Assembly (NCBI GenBank): GCA_963691705.1
Contig: OY829539.1
Span: 14,200,501-14,264,500, forward strand
DNA from: Viola odorata
Taxonomy: Eukaryota; Streptophyta; Magnoliopsida; Malpighiales; Violaceae
Length of the DNA: 64,000 nucleotides
Direction: 5' to 3'
Below, piece after piece: positions 55,386-64,000 of this stretch (position 1 is its first letter; each line of letters opens with the position of its first letter). Both the position numbers and the translations under genes were made by a program. The notes beneath the pieces are model-generated. The model searched no databases and was not told where the DNA came from. It saw nothing but the letters and a program-made list of their open reading frames with translations.

Positions 55386-56395
55386 GGTAATGACATTTTA
55401 GACCCTGAAGTCGACAGAAATTGACATTTTAGACCCCCGTCAATACGTGTCATGTCATCCCTATCAATCTTTAGTAAAATGACGTCCTACATCATAACTG
55501 ACCTGTACACAATATTAACATTTAATAAAAATAATTCTAAAAATAATTTTCAGTAAATAAAAATAAAAAAGATGCCAAAAAATAGGAAATACAAAAATGA
55601 ACTTTTTATTTTTTCTCTAACCTTCATCACCTCACACACACCACTCCCATCCAAATCACACTCTCCATTTCTCTCTAACCTTCATCACTACCTCATAATC
55701 TCCAGTTTTCCACCCGCTAAAACTCTACAATCAACCATGGTTAATCACCATCTTAGTTTTGGTACGATGTGCAATAAAATCCCAGATTTGGTTAAAAGCG
55801 ATTTGTCCCAAAAATCCCAGATCTAGAGCACATATTTGTTACCATTTGTGTATGTATTTCAAGGGAATGTAAAAAAGAGAAATTTATTGAGATGGATCTG
55901 TTTGTGGCGGTGACACTCCGTATTGGGAATGCGGCACCGACACACCTCTTCCTCCTTGTTGGTGCTGCATCTTATTCTATTTATTTTTCTCCAATCAAAA
56001 CTATTCACTTCAACTCTCTCTTTGTCAATTTTGAAAATTTCTAAATAGGGATAGTAAGATGAAAGCAAAGCGTTTGCAATTTGATATGAAGATCCAGAGT
56101 TTTTAGGTTTATTTCTTTTCAATTCATAGTTTTTAATTCTACTGTGTGAATTAATTTTTGGTATTCTTTGGATAGGAAACAATTTTTTTGAGATGGGTCT
56201 TTTTTTTATATTTCCTTGAATTTGATGATGTTGATGGTAGTTTGTTTAATGTTTGTTAATAGTGGTGAAGGAGGGAAGAATATGGTGATGGCGGTGAAGA
56301 TGAGGAGATGAGAATAGAGTTACAAAAAATAATAGTAAGTTTTTATTTAAAAATTAATTAACATAATAGAGGTTGGTTTTGTCTTATTATTCTTA

Positions 56396-57954
56396 TGACT
56401 CGCCGTCGAAACTGGTCGAAAATAATATTAAAACCTGATGCCTAGATGCACAAACTAATTTACCTATAATGGTAACAGGGTCGATCCACAGAGAGACTGA
56501 AGTATGAAATCTTGCCCTAAATGTACTATAGAATGAAATGCACACACGGTAACACAAAAAGGGCGGGTTTACTGGTCAAATAAGTCGACCAAAGATGTCG
56601 AGGGCACGATAGCTAACAAAGACGTAAATAATAAATTAAAGGAATTAACAAACATAAACAAAACAAACAGAGAATTAAACGAGATAAAATCAGATAATAA
56701 GAAATCTTAGCAAGGAATTTTCTTGGGTTGCGTCGAGGTCTCATCAGTCATTGACGCATAGATAGTCTATTCTCATGCTATAGACGTGCTATAGAGGCCA
56801 GGTACGTTTAGGTCTCCTACTTTCCTCTTACGAGAAGCTACCCCCCGTTTTCACTCTTAATAAGGCAGCCTTGACGTTGTGCCGTCCTGCCAGGCACGAA
56901 GTGGAGAGGCAATACTCACAACACCCATGAAGATAAGGAAAGACACATCTAGGGCTAGATGCCTCTCAGTTTATCATGCTCGCGACACCGCCCGAATCAC
57001 TCACTCGCCCTAGACAGAACGGACCAAGCTAATGACAATCTGTCTAGTGTCTACTCTATTCTAAGGCTTCGCGTTAGTTATAACCAAAGAAATGATGAAC
57101 ATCTAAGATAGTAAATTAAAAGGTGATCAAGCTCCTAACAAAACCATCTAGATCTAGCAATAAAACGGCAAGCGAGTGAATATAGCGAAGAGAATATATT
57201 AAACACATTTTGGTCTCGTGACAATCCTCATGCAACCCTTAAAACACCCTTGCTAAGCTAAGAACTTAGCCACACATATTAATCAGTAACAAATTAGATT
57301 TAATCATAAGCATAAGAGGAAAGAAATACGAATAAAGAGAAATACGATATTAAGAAATACCGGCCGGAGCTAAAGCTCCGGTTTAAATAGTGATACCGGC
57401 AACAACTACAAAGAAGTGGGAGTGACAAATCCTAAGAAGGAAGGCGAGCGGCTGCTCCCAAAATGATTCTATGACCTAATAATGAGTGTTGTCCTAAAAA
57501 AATTAAAACTATTATTTAAATACCCTCACAACTCACTAGAAGACAAAGGACAGCTAGGAGAAGGGACAAAATGGGAGGACGCCCTAAAGGAATATTCCTA
57601 AGGTAGCCAAAAAGGGATCTGGGAGGAATCCCGCGAGAATCTTGCTGCGCGCGTCCTTGAGGAGATGCTTGCACGTGCGGCAGCGGGTTTAGGGCAAAAT
57701 GCGGGGATGGCTCAAAGGAGAGTCCTAGTCAAGACAACGCGACTGACATCTAGGGCTCGACGATGGGGAAACAACTAGGCCTCGACGCTTTGAGATCCAC
57801 GGTAGAATTCCACAAAAAAAGGGAGTATTTCGGCATCTTTTCCTCTTTGAGCTTAGATCTGCAAAAAGTACGAATTCAAAGGAGAATTAGCAATATCATG
57901 CCCAAGATAAGCCTATAAACACAGAGGAAACTATGCATAAAATACACTATATCA
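56396..57954 (-). repeat. 3' LTR of element G
   Basis: 1559 bases. The minus strand opens TGATATAGTGTATTTTATGC and ends CGGCGAGTCA. Preceded, on the minus strand, by GGGCAGTGTGTGGATATT, the probable polypurine tract (57955-57972). Confidence 0.93.
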
Positions 57955-58529
57955 AATATCCACACACTGCCCGAAGCTCGCCCTCGAGCATCTACAAAAC
58001 TGAAAACCACCCCAAACATAGATAACCACAACCAACCTAAACACAAGAATCAAACCAGGCACCAAGCTAAATTTCGCTAATGACACCACTTCGCCTAGAC
58101 AACACCTGCATCAAATTAGAAGGGTAACGACCCTAAAGATTAGACTTTCCTGCATCCAGCCCATGTACCAATAATCCTCACGAATTAAGTGCTTACGCTC
58201 ACACTCGCAAACAAGTCTATGTATTTGATCGCTCAAAACTAAATGCAACTAGCGTAGCACAAAACAAGACTTGCACATCAATCCGGGTGCGTAGTACACA
58301 TGCATGGGCAATCAATCAATCGAAAAGAGCAACGCATCAGGAAAATTACAAAGAAGGAAATTCTAATAATAGAAATTAATAAAAAGGAAATCTTAGATTT
58401 AATTGGAGTTAATCCCAAAATATCTTCTTGCAAAAACGGGAAAAGTTGGATTAATGGGGTTGATTATTTGATTTCCTTAATTCTGTGATTTTTCTTTTCT
58501 GTGCTGGAGTCCTTTGCTGCCGCGTGCAT
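57955..58529 (-). other. Non-coding internal part of G
   Basis: Contains CTGCCCGAAGCTCGCCCTCG and GAGCATC beside the LTR, a phrase I associate with Athila-like 3' internal regions. No supported gene. Confidence 0.55.
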
Positions 58530-58848
58530 ACAACTGCAAGGGCAAGCTGCTGCCTACGTGCTGTTGCAAGGGCAAGCTGATCAAGTCCGTCAAAAATAAT
58601 TTGATAAACGCATCTTTCTGATATTTCTTCTCCAACGCTGGACTACACTGTCGTCACGAGCATGTAGCTGCAAGGGCAAGTTTATCAAATTTGTCAGAAT
58701 TCCAGTGAATAATGCATCTTTTCATAATTTCCTCTCTAAAAGCCAAGATCTGCAAATAGTAATGAAACAAGGACAAATTAGCAGCATCATGATCTAAAAT
58801 AGGCTAGGAAAAGAAGGGAAAATACATACAAAATGCATCGTATCAGAT
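58530..58848 (-). repeat. LTR fragment J inside element G
   Basis: On the minus strand from 58848: TGATACGATGCATTTTGTAT, then GCTAATTTGTCCTTGTTTC and a TTTGCAGATCTTGG. This parallels the first 130 bases of LTR G (TGATATAGTGTATTTTATGC, GCTAATTCTCCTTTGAATTC, TTTGCAGATCTAAG) but is clearly diverged, so it is the start of an LTR of a related family. CTGCAAGGGCAAG is repeated three times within it (58531-58680). Confidence 0.6.
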
Positions 58849-58854
58849 ATCAAC

Positions 58855-59322
58855 ATTAGTAGGCTTCATGGCCTCGCAGACCGAATGAAGATGTTGTAAA
58901 TGGCGATGTGGATTCTCCTTAGCCAATTCGTGGAAAGATGGGAGGTGATGCATAACAGCGGACTTGAGTGTCCAATCATGTTGGACAGTGGGCTAGATGA
59001 TACAGCTACTAGGAGCTGCAGGGGCGACATTGAGGTCATCTATGGTTTGATCATTAGGTGGTGGTGGTGGTGGCGGGTCTTCCATATTGGGTATGTTGTG
59101 GTCGAAAAACTCAGCGTTGTCGAGGTCTGGATTAAAGAAGGGAAATGCTTCAAGAAAGAAACCGTCGGGATTATCCAGATCGTCTAGATTCTTGTTGAGG
59201 GCAGTATCAGTGATTTCTCTATGATTAATAGATGGTCCCCTAGGTTGCCTTTGAAGTCCTCTTTCTGTTTTGGTAAGCTCGAGATCAAGTGGTAGGAGGT
59301 CTGGAGCAAATCTCCTGGTCAT
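58855..59322 (-). pseudogene. gag: gag N-terminus of element G
   Basis: The ATG at 59322 opens MTRRFAPDLLPLDLELTKTE, 109 codons to a stop at 58993, including an acidic stretch and PPPPPPPND. After the stop the frame continues with LKSAVMHHLPSFHELAKENP up to KPTNV, homologous to the Athila gag at 1-985. It is cut at about 58855 by the junction with LTR fragment J. The product would be the N-terminal part of capsid only. Confidence 0.75.
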
Positions 59323-59357
59323 ACAAATAAAAATAAGAAATCAGTACAAATCAAAAC

Positions 59358-59375
59358 TCCCTAGCAACAACGCTA
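59358..59375 (-). other. Primer binding site of element G (tRNA-Asp type)
   Basis: The minus strand reads TAGCGTTGTTGCTAGGGA, five bases from the LTR end. Against the complement of plant tRNA-Asp (TGGCGCCGTTGCCGGGGA) 13 of 18 match, and all five differences are C-to-T or G-to-A. tRNA-Asp is the usual Athila primer. Confidence 0.7.
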
Positions 59376-59380
59376 AAATT

Positions 59381-60935
59381 TGACTCGCCATTGAAACGGG
59401 TCAAAAATAATATTAAAACATGATGCCTAGATGTACAAACTAATTTGCATATAATGGTAACAAGGTCGATCCATAGAGACACTAAAGTATGAAATCTTGC
59501 CCTAAATATACAATAGAATGAAATGCATACACGATAACACAAAAAGGGGAGGGTTTACTGGTCAAACAAGTCGACTAAAGATGTCGAGGGCACGATAGCT
59601 AACAAAGACGTAAATAATAAATCAAAAGAATTAACAAACATAACAAAACAAAACAAATAGAGAATTAAACGAGATAAAATCAGATCATGAGAAATCTTCC
59701 CAAGGGATTTTCTTGGGTTGCGTCGAGGTCTAGTCAGTCATTGACACACAAATAGTCTATTCTCATGCTATAGAGGCCAGATACGTTTAGGCCTCCTACT
59801 TTCCTCTTACGACAAGCTACCCCTCGTTTGCACTGTTAATAAGGCAGCCTTGATGTTGTGCCGTCCTCCCTGGCACGAAGCGGGGAGGCAATACTCACAA
59901 TGCCCATGAAGATAAGGAAAGACACATCTAGGGCTAGATGCCTCTCAATTTGTCAGGCTCGCAACACTACCCTAATCACTCACTTTCCCTAGACAGAACG
60001 GACCAAGCTAATGACAATCTATCTAGTGTCTACTCTATTCTAAGTCTTCGCGTTAGTTATAACGAAAGAAATGATGAAGATCTAAGATAGTAAATTAAAA
60101 GGTGATCAAGCTCCTATCAAAACCATCTAGATCTAGCAATAAAACGGCAAGCGAGTGAATATAGCGAAGAGAATATATTAAACACAATTTGGTCTCGTGA
60201 CAATCCTCATGCAACCCTTAAAACACCCTTGCTAAGATAAGAACTTAGCCACGCATATTAATCAGTAACAAATTCAATTTAATCATAAGCATAAGAGGAA
60301 AGAAATATGAAATAAAGACAAATGCGATATTAAGAAATACCGGTCAGGGCTAAAGCTCCAGTTTAAATAGGAATGTCGGCGATGGCTACAAACAAGTGGG
60401 AGTGACAAATCCTAAGAAGGAAGGCGAGCAGCTGCTCCTAAAATATTTCTATGACTTAATAATGAGTGTTGTCCTAAACACCTAAAACTATTGTTTAAAT
60501 ACCCTCACAACTCACTAGAAGACAAAGGACAGCTAGGAGAAGGGACAAAATGGGAGGACGCCCTAAAGGAATATTCCTAAGGTACCTAAAAAGGGATCAG
60601 GGAGAAATCCCGCGAGAATCTTGTTGCACGTGTCCTTGAGGAAATGCTTGCATGTGCGACAGCGGGTTCGAGGCAAAATGCGGCTTTGGATGGCTTAAAC
60701 GAGAGTCCTAGGTAAGACAACGCGATTGGCATCTAGGGCTCGACAGTGGGGAAACAGCTAGGCCTCAACGCTTTGAGATCCATGACAGAATTCCACAAAA
60801 AGGGAGTATTTCGGCATCTTTCCGTCTTTGAGCTTAGACCTGCAAAAAGTACGAATTCAAAGGAGAATTAGCAGTATCATGCCCAAGATAAGCCTATAAA
60901 CACAGAGGAAAATATGCATAAAATACACTATATCA
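59381..60935 (-). repeat. 5' LTR of element G
   Basis: 1555 bases, partner of 56396-57954, with the same ends and an even spread of point differences. Confidence 0.93.
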
Positions 60936-61228
60936 TCTTATTTTGTCATTTCCAAGATTAGATAGTTGTGAAATAGGTGTGAGAACAGAACAAGAATTAA
61001 AGGAGGAAGAAGATGGTGTTTTTATTTTTTTTTGTTTTCTAATTTTTAGGTTTTTTTAATAAATATTCATTTTTAAAATTATTTTTCTAATATGGATATT
61101 CCTATATGAAATAAAATAATAAAATATTAAACAATATACATGTCATAATTTACTAAAGTAAAACCTTTTTTTTAAATCCACATCAGCACTTAACGGCCAC
61201 GTATTAATGGAGGGTCCAAAATGTCAAT

Positions 61229-61458
61229 TTCCTGGTAGAGATCTCCCAAGGTCATAATTCAATGTTGTTGATTATCAATGCAAACATTTTAAAGACTGTC
61301 TTTGTAGAAAAGCTATAGAAATCAGGTTTGCTTAGACTTCCTACTCTCCTTCTTTAACAAGCCACTTAAAGAAATAACGTATTAAGGACCCTAATCTCCT
61401 AGCAACCCTAAGGTTCGCTTATAGGATTTAGCTAGTCAATTGATATAAACATGGAGAC
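61229..61458 (-). repeat. Distal fragment of E's 5' LTR
   Basis: Continues the match to LTR E (compare 20165-20372): GGTCATAATTCAATGTTGTT, AACAAGCCACTTAAAGA, CCTAGCAACCCTAAGGTTCG. Ends at 61458, where LTR F starts. Confidence 0.75.
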
Positions 61459-63339
61459 TGATATGACACGGTTCGGCTTATTCTTTGCAAGACAAAATGT
61501 GAAGCACTTGGGGAGGATCTAGCCTTGAGTTTGTGACATAAAATAAAACAAACACAGTAGGGAATGATGGAGACATGCAACGGAAATTAAGAACATAAGG
61601 AAGATTTTACCCGAAGAATACTGTTGAGATTAGAGGTGAAAACTTGAATAAACAATTAATTGAACATTTGAGATATGCTTGATGAATAGCTTGAATACAT
61701 GGGCATAATATCCTCAATATTGCAACAAACACAAACACTTAATAGCTCACTCAAACGATTACAAATGAAGTAATAAAGATTACACAAAGTTAAAAACTTA
61801 TTATTTTTTATTGACTTAAGCCACGACTTTCCAATACCAAGGCAAACACCAAATGAGTATAGGGTGAATAAGGGAGGAGTATTCTCAACTCAAGCAAATT
61901 CACTTTCAAGTCTAAGCTGCCTAAGAAATGAAGGAAACAAGATATTTATATTAGGTTACAAAATAGGCATGTTTGTGCAATTTTTGGAAAAAATCCAGAG
62001 ATAAACGACATGCCATTAAGACTTAACGGCATGCCCTTAAGAAAAAGTTTTTGGACTCAAAATTTCTAACTTTTGAAGCTTAGCCATGCGTGTGGCCTAG
62101 GGTTGGCGCGGGCCTCGCCTAGGGTTTGCGATAGGTGCGTGCATGTCTCTCGGCCTCCAGATGCATGCTCAATAATCACCAAGACTAGGCTAGGCGTGGT
62201 TGTATCATCACCTTTCCCTTCGAAAAGATTCTTCCTCGAATCCATAGCTTTAAATTTGTGCTCTTAGCTTGGGCGCACACAACTCAACATGATTTGCAAG
62301 GAACACATCATTAGAAGCTCACAACGTTGGCTAGGAATGTAGCTTAGGAAAGGGTCTTTGTAAGCCCCTAATTCTGCATAGATAACAAGGTGGTTTTCCT
62401 CCACCAACACCAAACTATTTGGAGATGAGTTTTTCTCTATTGTGATACAAGCACAACCGTCTTCACATCTAATGAGCTAACTACCGTATTCACACATGAG
62501 TTGGTCGGCCAAGGCACGAGGAATGACGCGTTAGAACCCTAGCAAGCCATGAGGCATGCGTGTGCACAAGTGCCTTTTTGCATGTTAAAGATAGTGCTTA
62601 ATCGTATGTCATTAAGCCTCTAACGACATACCGTTAGCTTCGATATGACTAACAATTTATTTTGGAAATTCAGCATTTTAGGAGTCGGGAGAAAACGAAG
62701 CTAATGGCATATGGTTAAGTCACTAACGGTATACCATTAGTTTCGGCAACTGATGGCCGAATTAGTAAGGAATAAGAACAACGCTAACGACAAACCGTTA
62801 AGACACTAACGATATACCATTAGCCACTGCCTCAAAGGACACTTCGGCCCCTTTTGGACATTTTGAAGAGAACCACTTCAAGGCTTTGTATAAATAGCTC
62901 TTTTATGTCATTTTATAAACTTAGCTTATATTTTTGATGAAAACTTAGTAGAGTTCTTAAGCCTTCTATTTTCATTGTAAGCTCTCTTGGTGCTTATCTA
63001 TTTGGTTTGGGAAAGCCATTGATTTGAGCCAAGTAAAAACATTTAAAGTTTCCTCCTTATTTTAGTGTCAAATTTGTGTTGCATATATACTTGTGATTTT
63101 CAACATCAAAAGGACAACACAAGATCCTTAACCCTCACGATTAAGTTACTTTTCTTCTACACTTGAGTTGTTGTTGTTTGTGTGAATCAAGCCACCTATT
63201 TTTGTGTCGAACGTACCCATCATCCATCTTGAACTAGATCCTTAGTCCAAGAACAAAGGCCACAAATTTCTCACCATAAAACCCCTACCTTGCCACGCAA
63301 ATCCTACACCCATTCGCAAGAGGAACCGTGACCGTATCA
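61459..63339 (+). repeat. 5' LTR of element F
   Basis: 1881 bases from TGATATGACACGGTTCGGCT to GGAACCGTGACCGTATCA. The ends form an imperfect inverted repeat (TGATA...CACGGTTC against GAACCGTG...TATCA), as LTR ends do. A primer site follows directly. The region is AT-rich and contains four long palindrome pairs. The body of F runs past the window, so the superfamily cannot be decided. Confidence 0.82.
62007..62824. repeat. Four inverted-repeat pairs in LTR F
   Basis: Pairs at 62007-62035 (GACATGCCATTAAG / CTTAACGGCATGCC), about 62602-62636, 62701-62740 (CTAATGGCATATGGTTAAG / CTAACGGTATACCATTAG) and 62783-62824. All eight arms are versions of one near-palindromic word, CTAACGRYATACCGTTAG. Confidence 0.85.
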
Positions 63340-63341
63340 AG

Positions 63342-63353
63342 TGGTAGCGGAGC
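63342..63353 (+). other. Primer binding site of element F (initiator-Met type)
   Basis: TGGTAGCGGAGC against TGGTATCAGAGC, the complement of initiator tRNA-Met: 10 of 12 match. Two bases from the LTR end, as expected. Confidence 0.7.
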
Positions 63354-64000
63354 AAAGGCTGTTCAAAGATTGGTTCATTTTCTCTGTGTTTTCAACCTTA
63401 TTTTTTTCTTGTTTCTTGGTTGAATTTTGTTCCTTTATGTCTTGTGAATCCTTTGAGCCATTTGTTAGAATCTATTTCAATGGAAATCTTTGTCAAAATC
63501 ATTTTATACAAAAATTTCTCAAGCTGTTAACTTTCTATTCTTGGTGTTCATCTTTGGAACAATGTATCTTGAGTTTTCTGTCATCATTTTCCCTAATTTT
63601 GTGAGTCTAAAATATATCCCTTTGTCTTTAGTTTCTTGTGATTCAACTTGGTGAATTTATTTCAAATATTTTCCACATCTAAAATTGAAATTTCACTGGT
63701 CTGTGTTATTGGTGTTCTTGTTGTCACCTTCATATGTATTCTTGAGTGAGAATTTTTTATCCAAATTCGTTTCAACTTGCTGGAGAGGTTTAGTTTCCCT
63801 TTAAACAAATATTTCTTCCCTATAAGAAGCCATCAAAAGTCCTCACCCTTAAATGGAAAGACAAGTACACATCACCTTTTTGTCAAGACAACATCCCTGA
63901 ATTTAGGGAACTACTACCTACCCTACTCTCCCCCTCCTGCAAACCATTGCAGCTGGGACTGCCAAGAGAAAGCTAGCATCTAGCCTCTCTAAACTGACCC
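63354..64000 (+). other. Leader of element F
   Basis: No convincing coding sequence up to the window edge. Short frames at 63341-63604 and 63777-63983 are Phe/Ser-rich without known motifs. Confidence 0.5.

Larger units (their letters stand above)
56391..60940 (-). mobile_element. Element G: short Athila-like retrotransposon
   Basis: Direct LTRs at 56396-57954 and 59381-60935, both TGACTCGCC...ACTATATCA on the plus strand, flanked by identical TCTTA (56391-56395 and 60936-60940). Orientation is minus, because the tRNA-Asp-like primer site and gag start lie left of the right-hand LTR. The internal region is only 1.43 kb: gag N-terminus, a piece of another LTR, a non-coding part and a polypurine-like tract. 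It cannot code for its own enzymes and depended on a related element. Confidence 0.93.
55386..61228. mobile_element. Long-terminal-inverted-repeat DNA element, interrupted by G
   Basis: The left end GGGGTAATGACATTTTAGAC and a second copy GAAATTGACATTTTAGACCC (about 55416) face GGGTCCAAAATGTCAATTTC at the right end (about 61210-61228). The inverted similarity continues inward for roughly 150-200 AT-rich bases (left AATACGTG, TAGTAAAATGACG, ACAATATTAACATTTAATAA; right in reverse order). Without G the element is about 1.3 kb and non-coding. Long terminal inverted repeats suggest a Mutator-like non-autonomous element, but I could not find a 9-base target duplication. About 95 bases of E's LTR are missing at the insertion site. 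Confidence 0.55.

Noticed and set aside
58300..58488. 62-codon Lys/Ile-rich frame in G
   Set aside because: AT-rich chance frame without counterpart in other Athila sequence here.
55386..61228. Helitron as an explanation of the AT-rich element around G
   Set aside because: It has long terminal inverted repeats, and no TC start or CTRR end with a hairpin was seen.
1..64000. tRNA, rRNA, CRISPR, bacterial-type operons or organelle DNA
   Set aside because: No cloverleaf, rRNA core or spaced-repeat array was seen; the tRNA-like words are primer sites next to LTRs.

Overview
The window is plant nuclear DNA made almost entirely of long terminal repeat (LTR) retrotransposons inserted into one another. 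I recognise no functional host gene, rRNA, tRNA or CRISPR array. The lineages present (Athila, Ogre-like and Tat-like Ty3/gypsy elements with tRNA-Asp, tRNA-Arg and initiator-Met type primer sites, plus a plant mobile domain pseudogene) point to the heterochromatic, gene-poor part of an angiosperm genome. I cannot name the species.

Left part (1-16.5 kb). Positions 1-985 are a piece of an Athila-type gag on the minus strand. Joined to it is element A (990-13582, minus), a large Ogre-like element with a 3.17 kb 5' LTR, a leader ORF, an extra ORF1 (DUF7745-like), gag with a duplicated zinc-knuckle module, protease, a splice-compatible intron and RT-RNase H. A ends abruptly after RNase H, with no integrase and no 3' LTR. 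Right of A are a solo Tat LTR (13854-14425, target duplication GTAAA) and a second Ogre-like LTR (about 15104-16521).

Middle-left (16.5-23 kb). A plant mobile domain pseudogene (17831-19435, plus) lies next to element E, an Athila-like element on the minus strand. E's 3' LTR (about 19898-21322) and 3' internal region (to 23046) are on the left. Its 5' LTR reappears at 55204-55385 and 61229-61458.

Nested core (23.0-55.2 kb). Tat-like element B (23047-55164, target duplication TTAAA) sits inside E. Element C (25317-40493, same broad family, near-perfect target duplication) sits inside B's gag zinc knuckle. C carries gag-pol in sense and a 6.6 kb antisense cassette of intron-containing genes downstream of integrase. 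Element D (42978-53505), a relative of A, sits inside B's RNase H. D keeps an intact 522-codon gag but has lost protease, RT and integrase, and its long 3' region is full of tandem repeats. A later deletion removed most of D's 3' LTR together with B's integrase and most of B's antisense region.

Right part (55.2-64 kb). E's 5' LTR is interrupted by a long-terminal-inverted-repeat DNA element (about 55386-61228). That element is interrupted in turn by G (56396-60935, minus, target duplication TCTTA), a short Athila-like element with two LTRs and only a gag stub. From 61459 a new element F begins in plus orientation with a 1.88 kb LTR containing unusual palindrome pairs; its body runs off the window.

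How the parts relate: the nesting gives a relative order (E before B; B before C and D; the inverted-repeat element before G). Rough LTR divergence by eye agrees (B about 5-6%, C about 4%, D about 2%). Most coding regions keep their frame but carry nonsense codons, many of them C-to-T or G-to-A changes, as expected for methylated, silenced repeats.
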